Assembly: GCA_028751875.1 (NCBI GenBank)
Contig: CM054141.1
Coordinates: forward strand, 48,669,016-48,733,015
Direction: 5' to 3'
Length of the DNA: 64,000 bases
Origin: Rapana venosa
Lineage: Eukaryota; Mollusca; Gastropoda; Neogastropoda; Muricidae
Of this stretch, positions 36,861 through 47,440 are shown one piece after another. Position numbers and translations under genes: made by a program. Positions within the stretch are counted from its first letter, which is position 1. Each line of letters opens with the position of its first letter. Under the pieces are notes generated by a model that was not told the DNA's origin, did not search any database, and was given only the letters and a program-made list of their open reading frames with translations.

Positions 36861-37397
36861 TCTCAGATAGGATCTAGGAAAAATGCTGCTTAATATTGCT
36901 TTTTTTTTTTTTGTGCTTTTTTTTTCTTTCTTTTTTTGTTTTTTTTCTTTCTTTCTTTCTTTTTTTTTCTTTCTTTCTTTCTTTCTGCTTTCTTTTTTTC
37001 TTTTTATTCCCCACAAAAAAGTCCCTATCATACAGTACTAAAAAAGTTTAAAATTTCCCCTTGCTTTGCAATGCAGATTTAGACCTATATATTTAATAAA
37101 AAGGGAAGTAAAATATAACAATGCAAATTGGCACCCTTGCTGAAAAAAGGGCTTAAAATTTCATATATTTAGTGCTAAATAGGGCCTCTTTAGCAAATTT
37201 GAATTTTCAGTAACTTGAAGGCCCTTTAACCCGAATAAATTATGCTTGCCACCACCCCTTTTCCTACCTAAATAGAATTTGAGACAAAATAAATACACAA
37301 AAGCTCATTTTTCATACCTCTTAACAAAAAAAATTGCTTAAAACCAAACCTTTAATATTCAAATTTTTAAAGCTGCTGAAGATTCAACAGGGAACAG

Positions 37398-37770
37398 TGT
37401 GGGGGATGGCCCAGTATCAGAGCATTGACATCAGATCCACAGCCCAAAATCGACCCGCCACCGCAAAGGGGGCCCCGATTTAAAACGCGGGGGCTAGATG
37501 TAAAAAAAAAAAGCACATGAAACACATCCTCGAAAATTTTAAAAAAAAAATTAATTTTTTTTTTGACTTAACACAATGCAACTCCCTTCCCCCAAAGTCT
37601 TTGGGAAAAAAAATAATCCAGGTCCTTTTTTGGGGAACCACGTTTATACTTGCAACAAGTTAACTTGTTTCCCCTTTCAGAAGAGTAGACCATTTGTGCC
37701 GGGTTAGGGACATTTGATAAAATTTAAAACAAGAAAGAACATATTTTTTTGTAGAAATTTTAAGCACCAC
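37398..37770 (+). mobile_element. chimeric SINE-A copy, error-rich (duplication 2 copy 1)
   Basis: Counterpart of 52093-52490, with the same unusual order of head, tail-like piece and core. Confidence 0.62.
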
Positions 37771-38509
37771 CACCCACCAGTATACCAACAGTGGAAACAG
37801 CTGTAGCAGCAGCAGCACGCAGCAAGCACTAGCAGCAATAATGAAATAGCTTTAAAGCACACGTAAAATGATGGCATACAACTCAGCAGCACACAGAAAC
37901 ACTTTTTTAAAATATTAGAAGTGAAGAAAAAGAGAAGAATGGTATTGAATAGTAGTCGAAATCGTCGTTGTTACAGCCCTCAAAACAAAAAACAGCACTG
38001 GCAACATTGAGACATTGGCAAAACCCTTTCATAAATAAAGCCATCTAAAAGACACCTTGAGAGAGGCTATTTACCATGCAATCTCCGGGACTGTTTCGGA
38101 AAGCGCAAAAATCTGACTTCTAGGCATTACACAGCACAAAAACCTCCCTAAGGGCCCCGTGCTTCATGCAGAGTGTGAACCAAAGATTGATACTATCCAA
38201 CTGAAAACTCCCCTCCTAGATAATGGAAGACAAGGGAATAAAAGAGATGTTTCTTTTTAAAAAGGGCAAAAAAAAGAGGCAAACAAAATTTTCCAGTTTT
38301 AGCCATTTAAAAAAGCCCCACTATATGTAGGCCACAATGTTCATGGGACAACGTTAGAATACGATTGGACGATCAAAAATTTGAAGCTGCCGTAAAAGGG
38401 ATAAAGACTTTTCAAATAAAAACTTTGTAGTAAAACGTTTTCAAAGAAAGATGGGGAAACTATACTGACTGAAAATAGAATACATAAATGAAAATTTAAA
38501 CAAAGCGAT

Positions 38510-38680
38510 ACAATGCAATACAAAACAACACAGCACAGCACAGCACAGCACAACGCAACACAGCCAGCACAGCACAGCATACACAGCACAACAAAACGCA
38601 ACAAAACACAACACAACCAGCACAACACACCACACCACACCCAAACCCCAACACAACACAACAGAACCAGTACAATAATA
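38510..38680 (+). repeat. (ACAGC)n / (ACAAC)n pentanucleotide array, error-rich
   Basis: Counterpart of 53227-53445. Confidence 0.75.
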
Positions 38681-39149
38681 ATGATCTTGGGTTAGTTTTT
38701 ATTCATACTTGTAGAGAATATGCAGGGGAAACTTCAAAGATCCCCCGACGCCCCTGTGCCCCTAGCAACACTTTTTACACGAAGAAAATTTTATAACATG
38801 CTGATAGGGGCTGCATCCACTGGGTGATTTTTGCCCAAATGAGGTAAAATACCCAGCTTTTAACCCCTTAAACAAAAACCTTCACGCTTTTCCTTTTAAG
38901 GGACTGGCAAGGATATCCATGAAGATAAAAAAACACGACTTGATTTCAAATTTTTAAAGTTGTTGTTTTTTGTTTTTGTTTTCTTTTTGATACTCCAAAT
39001 TTGGTAAACGCAGGAATGTTTTTAAGACATTTTTAGTTCGGAAAGTAGCGTGCGTATTGTTAGTGTGTGTGTGTTTGGGGGGGGGGGAAAATGGGGGCAG
39101 AAAGTACTTGTGTACGTGTCATGCATTTCGTTCGCCGGTTTATCTAAAT

Positions 39150-39245
39150 TTATTTTTTTTATTTTTTTTTTAAATTTGTTATTCGAGGGTAAAGAAGAAA
39201 ACCCTATGGGTTTTTTACACCATTCGCCGTGTTATGCTTTAAGTG
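39150..39245 (-). mobile_element. SINE-A1 tail fragment, error-rich
   Basis: Counterpart of 53938-54012: 'ttattcgagggtaaagaaga' and 'acaccattcgccgtgttatg'. Confidence 0.5.
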
Positions 39246-39649
39246 TGTATTATGTTATGTAGTTGTGTGTGTTTGAAGGCGCACAAACGATATGTGTGTG
39301 GGTGGTTGTCGCGCGCGTCGTATTTTTTATGAAGCAGCCCCATTAGGTGCAAAAAGAAATGAGGTTGGGGGTCACATTAAATCATATAAAGCTGACAAAC
39401 CAAAAACCAAAATGTTTAAAAAAACTTGTTTTCTTCCCCTTAAGTCTTTTTGGGGGCTTTAAAAAAAAAACTGAAATTTTCCAAATAGCCCTGTCCTGTG
39501 CTTTTTCGATTCAAAGACCCGGAGTTACTTTTTTTGGGGCATAAACTTAGAATCATGGAGGGTACTATTAACGCTCATAATCTAAATCACAAAAGGAAAC
39601 CATAAAAACGCAAAATTAAAAATGACACGCAAAATTTAAGGGCATTTTA

Positions 39650-42180
39650 GAAGGATGGGGTAACTTTTAAAAATTTTCAAAAGAAAAAAAAAAGGAAAGG
39701 GGGGGGAAAAAAGAAGAAAATTGAAAGGGGGGGGGGTAAAATAAAAAGAAAAGAAAGGCGAGACAAAAAAAAGAAAAAAAAAAACAAAAGATAAGAAAGA
39801 AAAAAAGATAAAAAAAAAAACAAAGAAAAAAAAAAAAAAAAAAAAAAAAAAAGAAAAAAAGAAGAAGAATTGAATTTTTTAAAAATTTTAAAAAAAAAAA
39901 AAAAAAAAAAAATTTTTAAAAAAAATAAAAAAAAATAAAAAAAATAAAAAAATTAAAAAAAAAAAAATTAGACAAAAAGGGAAAAAAAGCAAAAAGAGAA
40001 AAAAAACAAAAAAGGGAAAATACAATAAAGGAAAAAAAGGAACAAGAAATTCCCAAAAGAAAAAAAAATAATGCAGAAAAAAGAAAGAAAGAAAAAAAAG
40101 TTTTTTTTTTTGAAAAAGGGGGGGGTTTTTGAGGTTTTTTTAAAGGAAGAAAAAGTTTTTTCGTCCGAGAAACATTTTTTCCAAAACAAAAACATTTCCG
40201 AGGGAAAAAACAAAGAGCCCCGAACCCGAAACGGGAAAAAGAAAAGACAGGAAAGGAGAAAAGAGGAGAGAGAAGAGAAGAGAAAAGGGGAAGAAAAAAA
40301 GAAGAAGAAAAAGAGAAAAAAGCAACACCCAAAAAAGAAGAAAAAAAACAACCAAAAAAAACAAAAAGAAAGACATTGAACCCAAAAGAAAAAAAAAAAA
40401 ATAAACAAAAAACCAAGAAAAAAAATAACAATCAAATAAACAACCAACAAAAAAAACCCCAAAAAAAAAAAGGGGTGAATAAAAAAAATCCAAAGAGAAA
40501 GAAAAAAAGAAAAAAGGGGGGGAAGTTAAAAAAAAAAAAAAAGGGGGGAGGATTAAAAACCCAAAGGTAAACCATTTTAAAAAGTTTTATTTTCTTTCTT
40601 TTAAACTTTTTATTAAAATTTCGATTTTGGGCTTTCGTTTTTGAGTTTGTTTTAATTCCCCATTTTACCTTCAATTCTTTAACGTTTCCAAATTTTGAAT
40701 GAGAAACTAAGAAAGGAGAATTTTCAGAGAAAAACAAGGGGAAGTAAAAAATTTAAACAGGGGGAATGGAGAAACCACAAGGGGAAAGCTCAAAAAGCGG
40801 AAAAAACGATTATAGGGGGAAAAACGTTGGAGTGTCCTTTTTTGGGGGGAACAAGAAAAGAAAAAAGAAAAAAATCAAAACAAAAAGAGAAAAGACAAAC
40901 AGACAAGCAAAAAGGGAAAAGACAAAAAAGAAAAATTTACAAAAAAAACGTAGACGGGGAGAAGAGAAGAAGAAAGAAAGAAGAAGAAGAAAAAGAAGAG
41001 AAGAAGAAGAAGAGGAGGAGGAAGGAGGACAAAAACAAAAGAAAACAAGATTTTTCCCTTTTTTAACCCTTTTAAACCCCAAACACTTTGTCGTTTTCGA
41101 AAAGGTTTTGGCTACCCGTTAAGGCCTCAATAAAACCTTTTTCCAAAATTTTGGGGGTGAAAAAAAACACTTTAAACCCTTCTGGGAAAAAAACAGTGGA
41201 AAATTTACCAGAAGGATAAAAAAAACAAGAAGGAATGAAGGGGTTAAACAAAAAAAAGAAACAAGAAAAGTAGAAAAAGAGGGATGAAAAACGAATTTCC
41301 GTGTAAGGGGGTTTTTAAACAGGAGGAAGAGGAAAAAAGGATTCAAAGAGAGAACAAAAAGAAAAGAGAGAAAGAACGGAAAAAGAATACAAAACAGAAA
41401 ATGAAAAAGACAGAAAAGAGAAAAGCGGGGAAAAGAATGACGTTAAAACAATAAAAAACGCCAAGCCGGCAACAAGAAAAAAAAGATTTTTTTTTAACCT
41501 TTAGGGAAAAACCCTTCCCTTTATTCAAAACTTTCCTTTCCAGTCCCTTTTCAATTTTACCCTCTATGTGAAAAAATTCCCTCTTAATTTTGAATAAAAG
41601 TAGTGAATTGGGCCCAAAAGAGCTTTTCCCATAAAAAAGAAGCAAGGGGCAGATTAACAAAACACAAAAAAGGGGGAAGGGGGTAAGGGGAAATTAAAAA
41701 AATTTTTTTGGGAGGACCATTTTTAAACAGAAAATGCGAGAGAGGTTACGAAAAAACCCAAAAAAAAGAAAAAAGGGAAGGAAAAAAGAAGAAAAGAAAG
41801 AATAGAAGAAAGAGAAGAGGAGAGGAGAGACGAAACAACAAAAAAACAGCAACAACAAAAATCGATAAGCAAACACCAGAAAAACAGAAACAACATAACA
41901 GACAACAAATACCAGCAAAAAACCGCGCTTTTGAGGGGAAAAGAACCAGCGCCAAACACAAGAAGACCACTAGAGGCCCCGCCCAAAAAAAACAGAAAAA
42001 AGAAAAGTAAAAGAAGGGGAGAAAAAAAAAAGGTGGGGAACCGGAGGAAACAGAAGAAATGAGAGAATAGCGAAAAACAAAAACAAAAGAAGAGAAAGAG
42101 AGAGAGAGGGAGAATCAGAGGAAAGGGGAGAGAGAGAGAAGAAGAGAGAGAAAGAGAAGGAAGACGACAGACAGACAAAA
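39650..42180. other. severely homopolymer-smoothed A/G-rich DNA
   Basis: The worst part of the error-rich block, with A runs of tens of bases (39820-39960). It stands where copy 2 has GA/GACA-rich DNA (54500-57740). Lys/Arg-rich or Phe-rich frames across it are artefacts of composition. Confidence 0.75.
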
Positions 42181-42269
42181 GAAACAGACCGACGAAAGAA
42201 CAGAAAACGACAACAAAGAAACGGGGGAAGAGACCGCCCCCAAAAAAAAAGGAAATTTTTTATGCAAAA

Positions 42270-42510
42270 GAAGGGGAAAGGAAAAAAAAGAGCCAGCAAA
42301 GGCCCATGAGCCGGGCTTTTCCCGGTTTCGAGCGAAAAAACGATGGTTTTCAACCAACCCCCGGACAGACGTAGGAAAAATACCCCCAGCAGAGCGGACC
42401 CACTTTACACCCCGGGGGAGGAGGAAAATAGGAGAAAAGGAAAAAGGGAAAAACCCGCCGACGGGAAACGAACCCGCACCCTGGACACGAGGACCGCCTA
42501 AAAAAGAAAG
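42270..42510 (-). mobile_element. candidate tRNA-derived insertion found only in copy 1
   Basis: Copy 2 reads directly from 'tgcatgcaaaagtttaaggg' (about 57788) into 'gatgaccctaaaatg'. Copy 1 has about 240 extra bases between these flanks. On the minus strand the extra segment starts with a tRNA-like stretch containing GCGGGTTCGTTTCCCGTCGG (box B-like). It is in the error-rich block, so type and ends are tentative. Confidence 0.4.
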
Positions 42511-42939
42511 TGCCCCAAATTAAGGGGGGAAGGGTACCCCCAAAATGCACATGAAGGATTTAACATTTTTCGTTACTAAAACATCGCAAATTTTGTTTTT
42601 TCCAACTAAGGTGGGGGTGTTTTTTTTTAAAAATTTTTTGCAAATTATTTAAATCCCATGTAACACTAAGGTATTTAAAAAAAAAAAGAAAGCAAAAAGG
42701 GCCAAAAAAAAGCATAACATTTATAAAAACTCAAAAAAGACACTTTTAAAAAGAAAGCCAAAAAGCACTGTGAAAACCAAGAGAAACAGACGGTAAGAAC
42801 GAGAAGAGGAAAGGAAACACAAAAATCACCCCCGCCATCAAACACTACAAAAAAAAAACAAACAAACAAAACAAACAAAAACCCCAAAACAAAAAAAGAA
42901 ACCCAAAACACCAAAACAAAACACAACAAAAACAAAACA

Positions 42940-43001
42940 AAAAACAACAACAAACACACACACACACAACCCAAAATAAACACAAAACCCACACACAAAA
43001 A

Positions 43002-43039
<38 letters not shown>

Positions 43040-43055
43040 ACATCAAAACCCAGAC
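42940..43055. repeat. (CA)n microsatellite, right edge of the poor-quality block
   Basis: The left part is smoothed (aaacccacacacaaaaaaccc). From about 43030 the sequence is clean and matches 58290 onward nearly perfectly. Confidence 0.8.
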
Positions 43056-44095
43056 GTATAAACACACCGACGTAAAAACATACGGAGACACATAGCAGGG
43101 GTGGGGGTGGGAGTGGAGGAGTAACTATATTTATATAGACAGATATCTCAGAGAAAATGAAATAAGTATGTAACTGCATACAGCCTGCCAAATGAGAAAC
43201 AAAACTCGAAATGAGGAGACTAGTGAACGAGAAGGAGAGGGCATTAAATCATTAATGTTTTTACAGTTCATAAGAAAAATGTCATATATCATTCCTTATT
43301 CATCATTCCTGCATGGGGGGTTTTAGTTGTTGGTTTAGTTTTGGTTTGGTGTTTTTTTTTTGCTGCCGTTTCTTCTGTTACAGTTCTGTCCTACTTTGCC
43401 ACCTCATTTATTTCGATCTTTTCACAAACCCAGATTTGTTATAATCACATCATGAAGGTCATGAACCCACAGGGAGTTAGCTCATCCGTGTAAGGTCACC
43501 ATGAGGCTACTAGCCGGAGAGGTCCTGCACTGCTGTTGGGTCACTTTGCCGGTGTTCAGAATAGCCTATTTTAAGCTAACATAATACAAGTATCACTTAA
43601 TATGCCCCATACTGACGACAACAATAGCTAAATCGCGGAGCCAGACTAAATGAGATGCTTTCCCTGGCTGATGACCACTACAACATCCATCCAACGACCT
43701 TCTCCATGAACCTCTATCCCCGGGGGCTTTGACACAAAGTCAACACAGGCACAGAAGGTGTAGGGCCAAACCAAAGCTGAGGTCACCATAAGACCAAACC
43801 AACTGGGACCACCGAATCAGAGACACTTTTATCTGTTATCGCCAAGATGCTCAATGGTAATGCTGCTGCTGCTAGAGAACTGCATGCGCTTTGAGACTAT
43901 TAATTTTTGACGTACATGCACTCTACGTCGTTTATGATATAGGCCTATCTTGGCGTCAACCGGGCCCGAGAAATACAGACACCCACAAAGCTGGTGGTGT
44001 ACTTAGAGCAGCACTTTCAAAATCGTACAAGTAAAGTGGATGAATATCGATTGTGTTGTCTCATTCCGAATGAGCCCATAGCGAACTCTTTCAGA
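43056..44095. other. clean non-coding DNA of duplication 2 copy 1
   Basis: Close match to 58305-59300, with scattered substitutions and a few small indels. No open frame or known element; it may be the body of the tRNA-headed repeat that starts at 44199 on the minus strand. Confidence 0.6.
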
Positions 44096-44124
44096 TAGGA
44101 GCCAGCCTGAGTCCAAAAATATCC

Positions 44125-44199
44125 CCATAATTCTTATGGGATTCAAACCCGCGACCTTCTACCCCGTATCCCAAGGGGCAAACCACTGCGCCATGGAAG
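44125..44199 (-). mobile_element. tRNA-like SINE head (SINE-B), copy 1
   Basis: Minus strand reads CCATGGCGCAGTGGTTTGCC (box A-like) and then GGTCGCGGGTTTGAATCCCA (box B-like), at tRNA-like spacing. The downstream body continues toward lower coordinates but its end cannot be set because both duplicated copies share the flanks. A working tRNA is unlikely: no acceptor-stem pairing is evident. Confidence 0.6.
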
Positions 44200-44479
44200 C
44201 TTGCTCTTATTCCACTTTCTAAATGATTCCTAATTTCTGTTCATATTTCATCATCTTCTGTTCATTAACACTGCACAGCTATCTAAAAATGTTTTAATAC
44301 TTTTGATATCTTTTTTTCGCATCTCTTCATATTTACCACATTCGTCTTCTTTTATTGGATGTAAAACTCAGCTGCCAAAAAGCCACAAGTATATATTTAT
44401 TTGTCTGCTAGAGTAAGAATGACAGGATGTGAGAGTGGAACACAAGGAAAATGTTGTGGGTAAGAAGGAGTATGCTTGC

Positions 44480-44590
44480 AAGAAGAGAGAGAGAGAGTGA
44501 GAGAGAGAGACAGACTGACAGATTGACAGACAGAGACAGAGAGAGAGCCAGAGACAGAGAGAGAGAGAGAGGTGGGGGTAGAGAGAGAGA
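44480..44590. repeat. (GA)n / (CAGA)n tract at the junction of duplication 2 copies
   Basis: The left flank (gaaaatgttgtgggtaagaa) matches 59660-59690. The right flank (cggatcctgtacacgttgta) matches 30190 onward. It is thus the joint between copy 1 and copy 2. Confidence 0.78.
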
Positions 44591-44769
44591 CAGAGATGAA
44601 CGGAAACGGATCCTGTACACGTTGTATCCTGAATACTCATATGTCAGTACCACAGGGGCATCTCACAGGGACCAGGTACTGATAAATCCCTACCACAACA
44701 TTGACTTTCACTTCTGTCCTCTATTCTTTTTTGGTATTCTCATTTGGAAATTGTAGCTTGTTGGTTTTA

Positions 44770-44885
44770 GCCGCTACATGGTGATGGGGATAATGATGAT
44801 GACGACAGCGACGACAACAATAAAATAATGATGATGGTGATGGTGGTGATGGTAGTATTAGCGGTAGTGATGTGGTAGCGTTAGT
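44770..44885. repeat. GAT/GGT trinucleotide-rich block
   Basis: Imperfect GATGAT and GGTGAT runs. Confidence 0.75.
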
Positions 44886-44919
44886 GGTTGTCTTGTTCTG
44901 TGCGTGTTTGTTTTTTTTA

Positions 44920-45366
<447 letters not shown>

Positions 45367-45726
45367 TATACTCATAATATTGCTGATGATGAGAGGAGAA
45401 AAAGGAAAAAGATGATGGAGAGAATGATGTTTATTGCTAAACACTTTTACATCTGTCCCTGCGCAGAATAAGAGTCTGGTAAATTTGCCAAAGAAAGGAA
45501 CAAAATGAGCCAGGCGAAAGCTGAATGTAGATAAGAAAAACACACAGGAAGCTTTGAAGAACAAACAAAATAAATAAAGCGATAGAACAGTCACAGATTA
45601 ATGGGAAAATAATGTCATCTTGAGATTTCACCCTTCTCCTGCAATCGGAGTGTGGCTGCCTACATGGCAATGTATTTGAAAATAGTGATATACGAAAACT
45701 TATCACTCAATGTGTGTGTGTATGTG

Positions 45727-45762
<36 letters not shown>

Positions 45763-46250
45763 TGCGAGCGTGCGCAATCGAAGAGATGAGTTAGATAGAG
45801 TGCATTTTCTGGGTGACCCCAAGAGTGCTTTTAAAAAAAACACTTTCATGAACAACAACAACAGCAACAACAGTAATGATTCATGTTATCCAAATAAGGA
45901 CAGTACAACATTTATAACATCCCCACCCTACCCTGCCGTTTGGCATAAATATCTTGACAAGCTCTGATTCCATGAAAAGAGCTTTGCGCTATTTTCTCAT
46001 CTGAAGATAATTTCAAATTTAGGCCATCATTGAGAAATGCTCTGCGTGCCCTGTCTGTCATTTATTGATATGGGCAGGGGAAAGGTTGCTCACCATCCAC
46101 CTCCTGCTTCTTCCTCCCTTTTTTTTCTCTTCTCTCCTCATCTGTCAGTGTTTTATGATGATTGCTTTGGAAGTAATCGGGGGATATCTCGCTAATAATA
46201 ATTGTCAAAATGGATTTCCTGTCAGTCAGAGAGTACGTCTAGAGTAGATT
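45367..46250. other. non-coding DNA shared by both duplication 2 copies
   Basis: Contains a short GT tract (45710-45765). A segment at 45625-45670 (cctgcaatcggagtgtggct) resembles the SINE-A2 tail. No coding signal. Confidence 0.5.
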
Positions 46251-46261
46251 AAGTTGAAAGT

Positions 46262-46283
46262 ATGTATGTGTGTGTATGTGTGT

Positions 46284-46323
<40 letters not shown>

Positions 46324-46395
46324 TTCCACATACACATGAGTGTGTGTGTATATCTGAATATATGTGTGTGTGCGCAAGCATGTGTGTGTGTGAGT
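46262..46395. repeat. (GT)n microsatellite with interruptions
   Basis: GT blocks split by TATG and CACATACACATG segments, followed by GA-rich DNA to about 46460. Confidence 0.85.
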
Positions 46396-46479
46396 GAGAG
46401 AGACAGTCAGAGAGAGACAGAAAGAGATAGAGAGAAATAGAGGGAGATAGAGAGATAGATGAACTCAGGCGCACCATAT

Positions 46480-46672
46480 TGTAAAACAACAACAAGTCAG
46501 AAAGAACTACTAAATTATCTGTATATGTCATAGTATCAAGTGACCCTGAAGTAAACCTTGCACATATCTTTATCGCGCTTTTCTGTATATGTAACATGGG
46601 CGCCTCCGTGGTGGCTCGATCCCGGGCTGTAAGATATGAATGCAAAGCTCTAACCACTAGGCTGTCCTATCC
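46480..46672 (-). mobile_element. tRNA-derived SINE with SINE-A-like head and different body
   Basis: Minus strand begins ACAGCCTAGTGGTTAGAGCT and includes box B CCCGGGATCGAGCCACCACG, which matches the head of the copy at 22795. The body is not the SINE-A core: it runs through AAAAGCGCGATAAAGATATG and GGTCACTTGATACTATGAC. The 3' limit near 46480 is approximate. Confidence 0.65.
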
Positions 46673-47137
46673 TCTGTTGGTTATGGTAGATTGGTTGGTA
46701 ACCAGCGACAAGAGAACAGCAACCTTATCACTTCAATGAAAAGAATCAACCCACCAGATAACAGATACAGCTGTGTATGATTGAAACGGATCATCTGTTT
46801 GAAATACGAAGATTTGACAAGTGACCAAAAAATAAAACAGCATGTAAGAAAGCAGAAATCTGTGTCTATCAATTCATGAAATGCCAAGGTTACTGATTAA
46901 AATTGATGCCTTCTGCTAGCTTCCCTCTACTACAAAATAAACAGCACTCTACATGCATGCTACTTGTGTGTTTATTCTGCTTGGTAAACTTTTCTTAGTG
47001 AACGAAAATTTCTTAGAGATATCTTTCATCTGAAGGCAGTTAAAAGCTCTGGATATTGCGTACAGGCCTCTTATTCTGCTGTGTTATTTCCTGATATTTA
47101 AATGGCAAATCATCAAAGCACACAAGTGTGGTGGGGT
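46673..47137. other. unique non-coding DNA
   Basis: No repeat or open frame of note; counterpart of 32226-32649. Confidence 0.5.
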
Positions 47138-47440
47138 GGGGGGTGTAGATATCCAAGTGGTTAAAGTGTTGCATACGTGATTAGATGACCACCCTATAAC
47201 CCCCCTTTGGGTGGATTTACCCTGGAGTTGATACGAGTACAGATACCACTTTCCCCCAAAAGTACTACCGATGAACACACGCAGAACATCTTGCACACAC
47301 AAAAAGCCCGTCCTGCCTTAGAATAGGCCATTATGTGCCGGTAGGAACGGGAGACCAATTAACAAAAAACGCATGCACACTTGAGTAATTTTTAGACGTT
47401 ATTCCTGAAATCGGAGTGTTGCTACTTTAATGGTTGGGGA
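47138..47440 (+). mobile_element. SINE-A2 copy
   Basis: Head 'gatatccaagtggttaaagt' (decayed box A), core 'accctggagttgatacgagt', 'acgcagaacatcttgcacac' and 'aggccattatgtgccggtag', then the A2 tail 'tttttagacgttattcctga' and 'aatcggagtgttgctacttt'. Confidence 0.76.

Larger units (their letters stand above)
24120..43030. other. block of apparently uncorrected, error-rich sequence
   Basis: From mid-minisatellite to mid-(CA)n tract, the sequence is full of smoothed homopolymers and one-base losses. Where a clean counterpart exists (44590-58280), the changes are mostly single-base deletions and replacements of a base by its neighbour. Clean sequence resumes at about 43030. Features inside this block should be read as approximate and none of its frames are trustworthy. 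Confidence 0.8.
30075..44590 (+). repeat. tandem duplication 2, copy 1
   Basis: Collinear with 44590-59930. Anchor pairs include 30437/44877, 31675/46217, 32150/46600, 32665/47145, 34650/49259, 36045/50697, 37385/52075, 38510/53225, 39060/53820, 41340/56780, 43060/58305 and 44450/59665. Most of it lies in the error-rich block. The last 1.5 kb (43030-44590) is clean and still differs from copy 2 by scattered substitutions and small indels, so the duplication is genuine and not simply the same locus read twice. Confidence 0.85.

Noticed and set aside
37900..38320. Possible exon in the error-rich block around 38000-38200
   Set aside because: It is the smoothed counterpart of the 181-bp tandem repeat region at 52740-53200.
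39960..40570. Long Lys-rich or Phe-rich frames on opposite strands
   Set aside because: They lie in the most homopolymer-smoothed part of the error-rich block. The clean paralogue has GA-rich DNA instead.
30075..43030. Paralogue decayed by a targeted mutation process such as RIP or editing
   Set aside because: The changes are not a single base-substitution type; they are indels and neighbour-copying, with abrupt edges that do not match the duplication edges (24120 is well outside it). Sequencing error explains this better.
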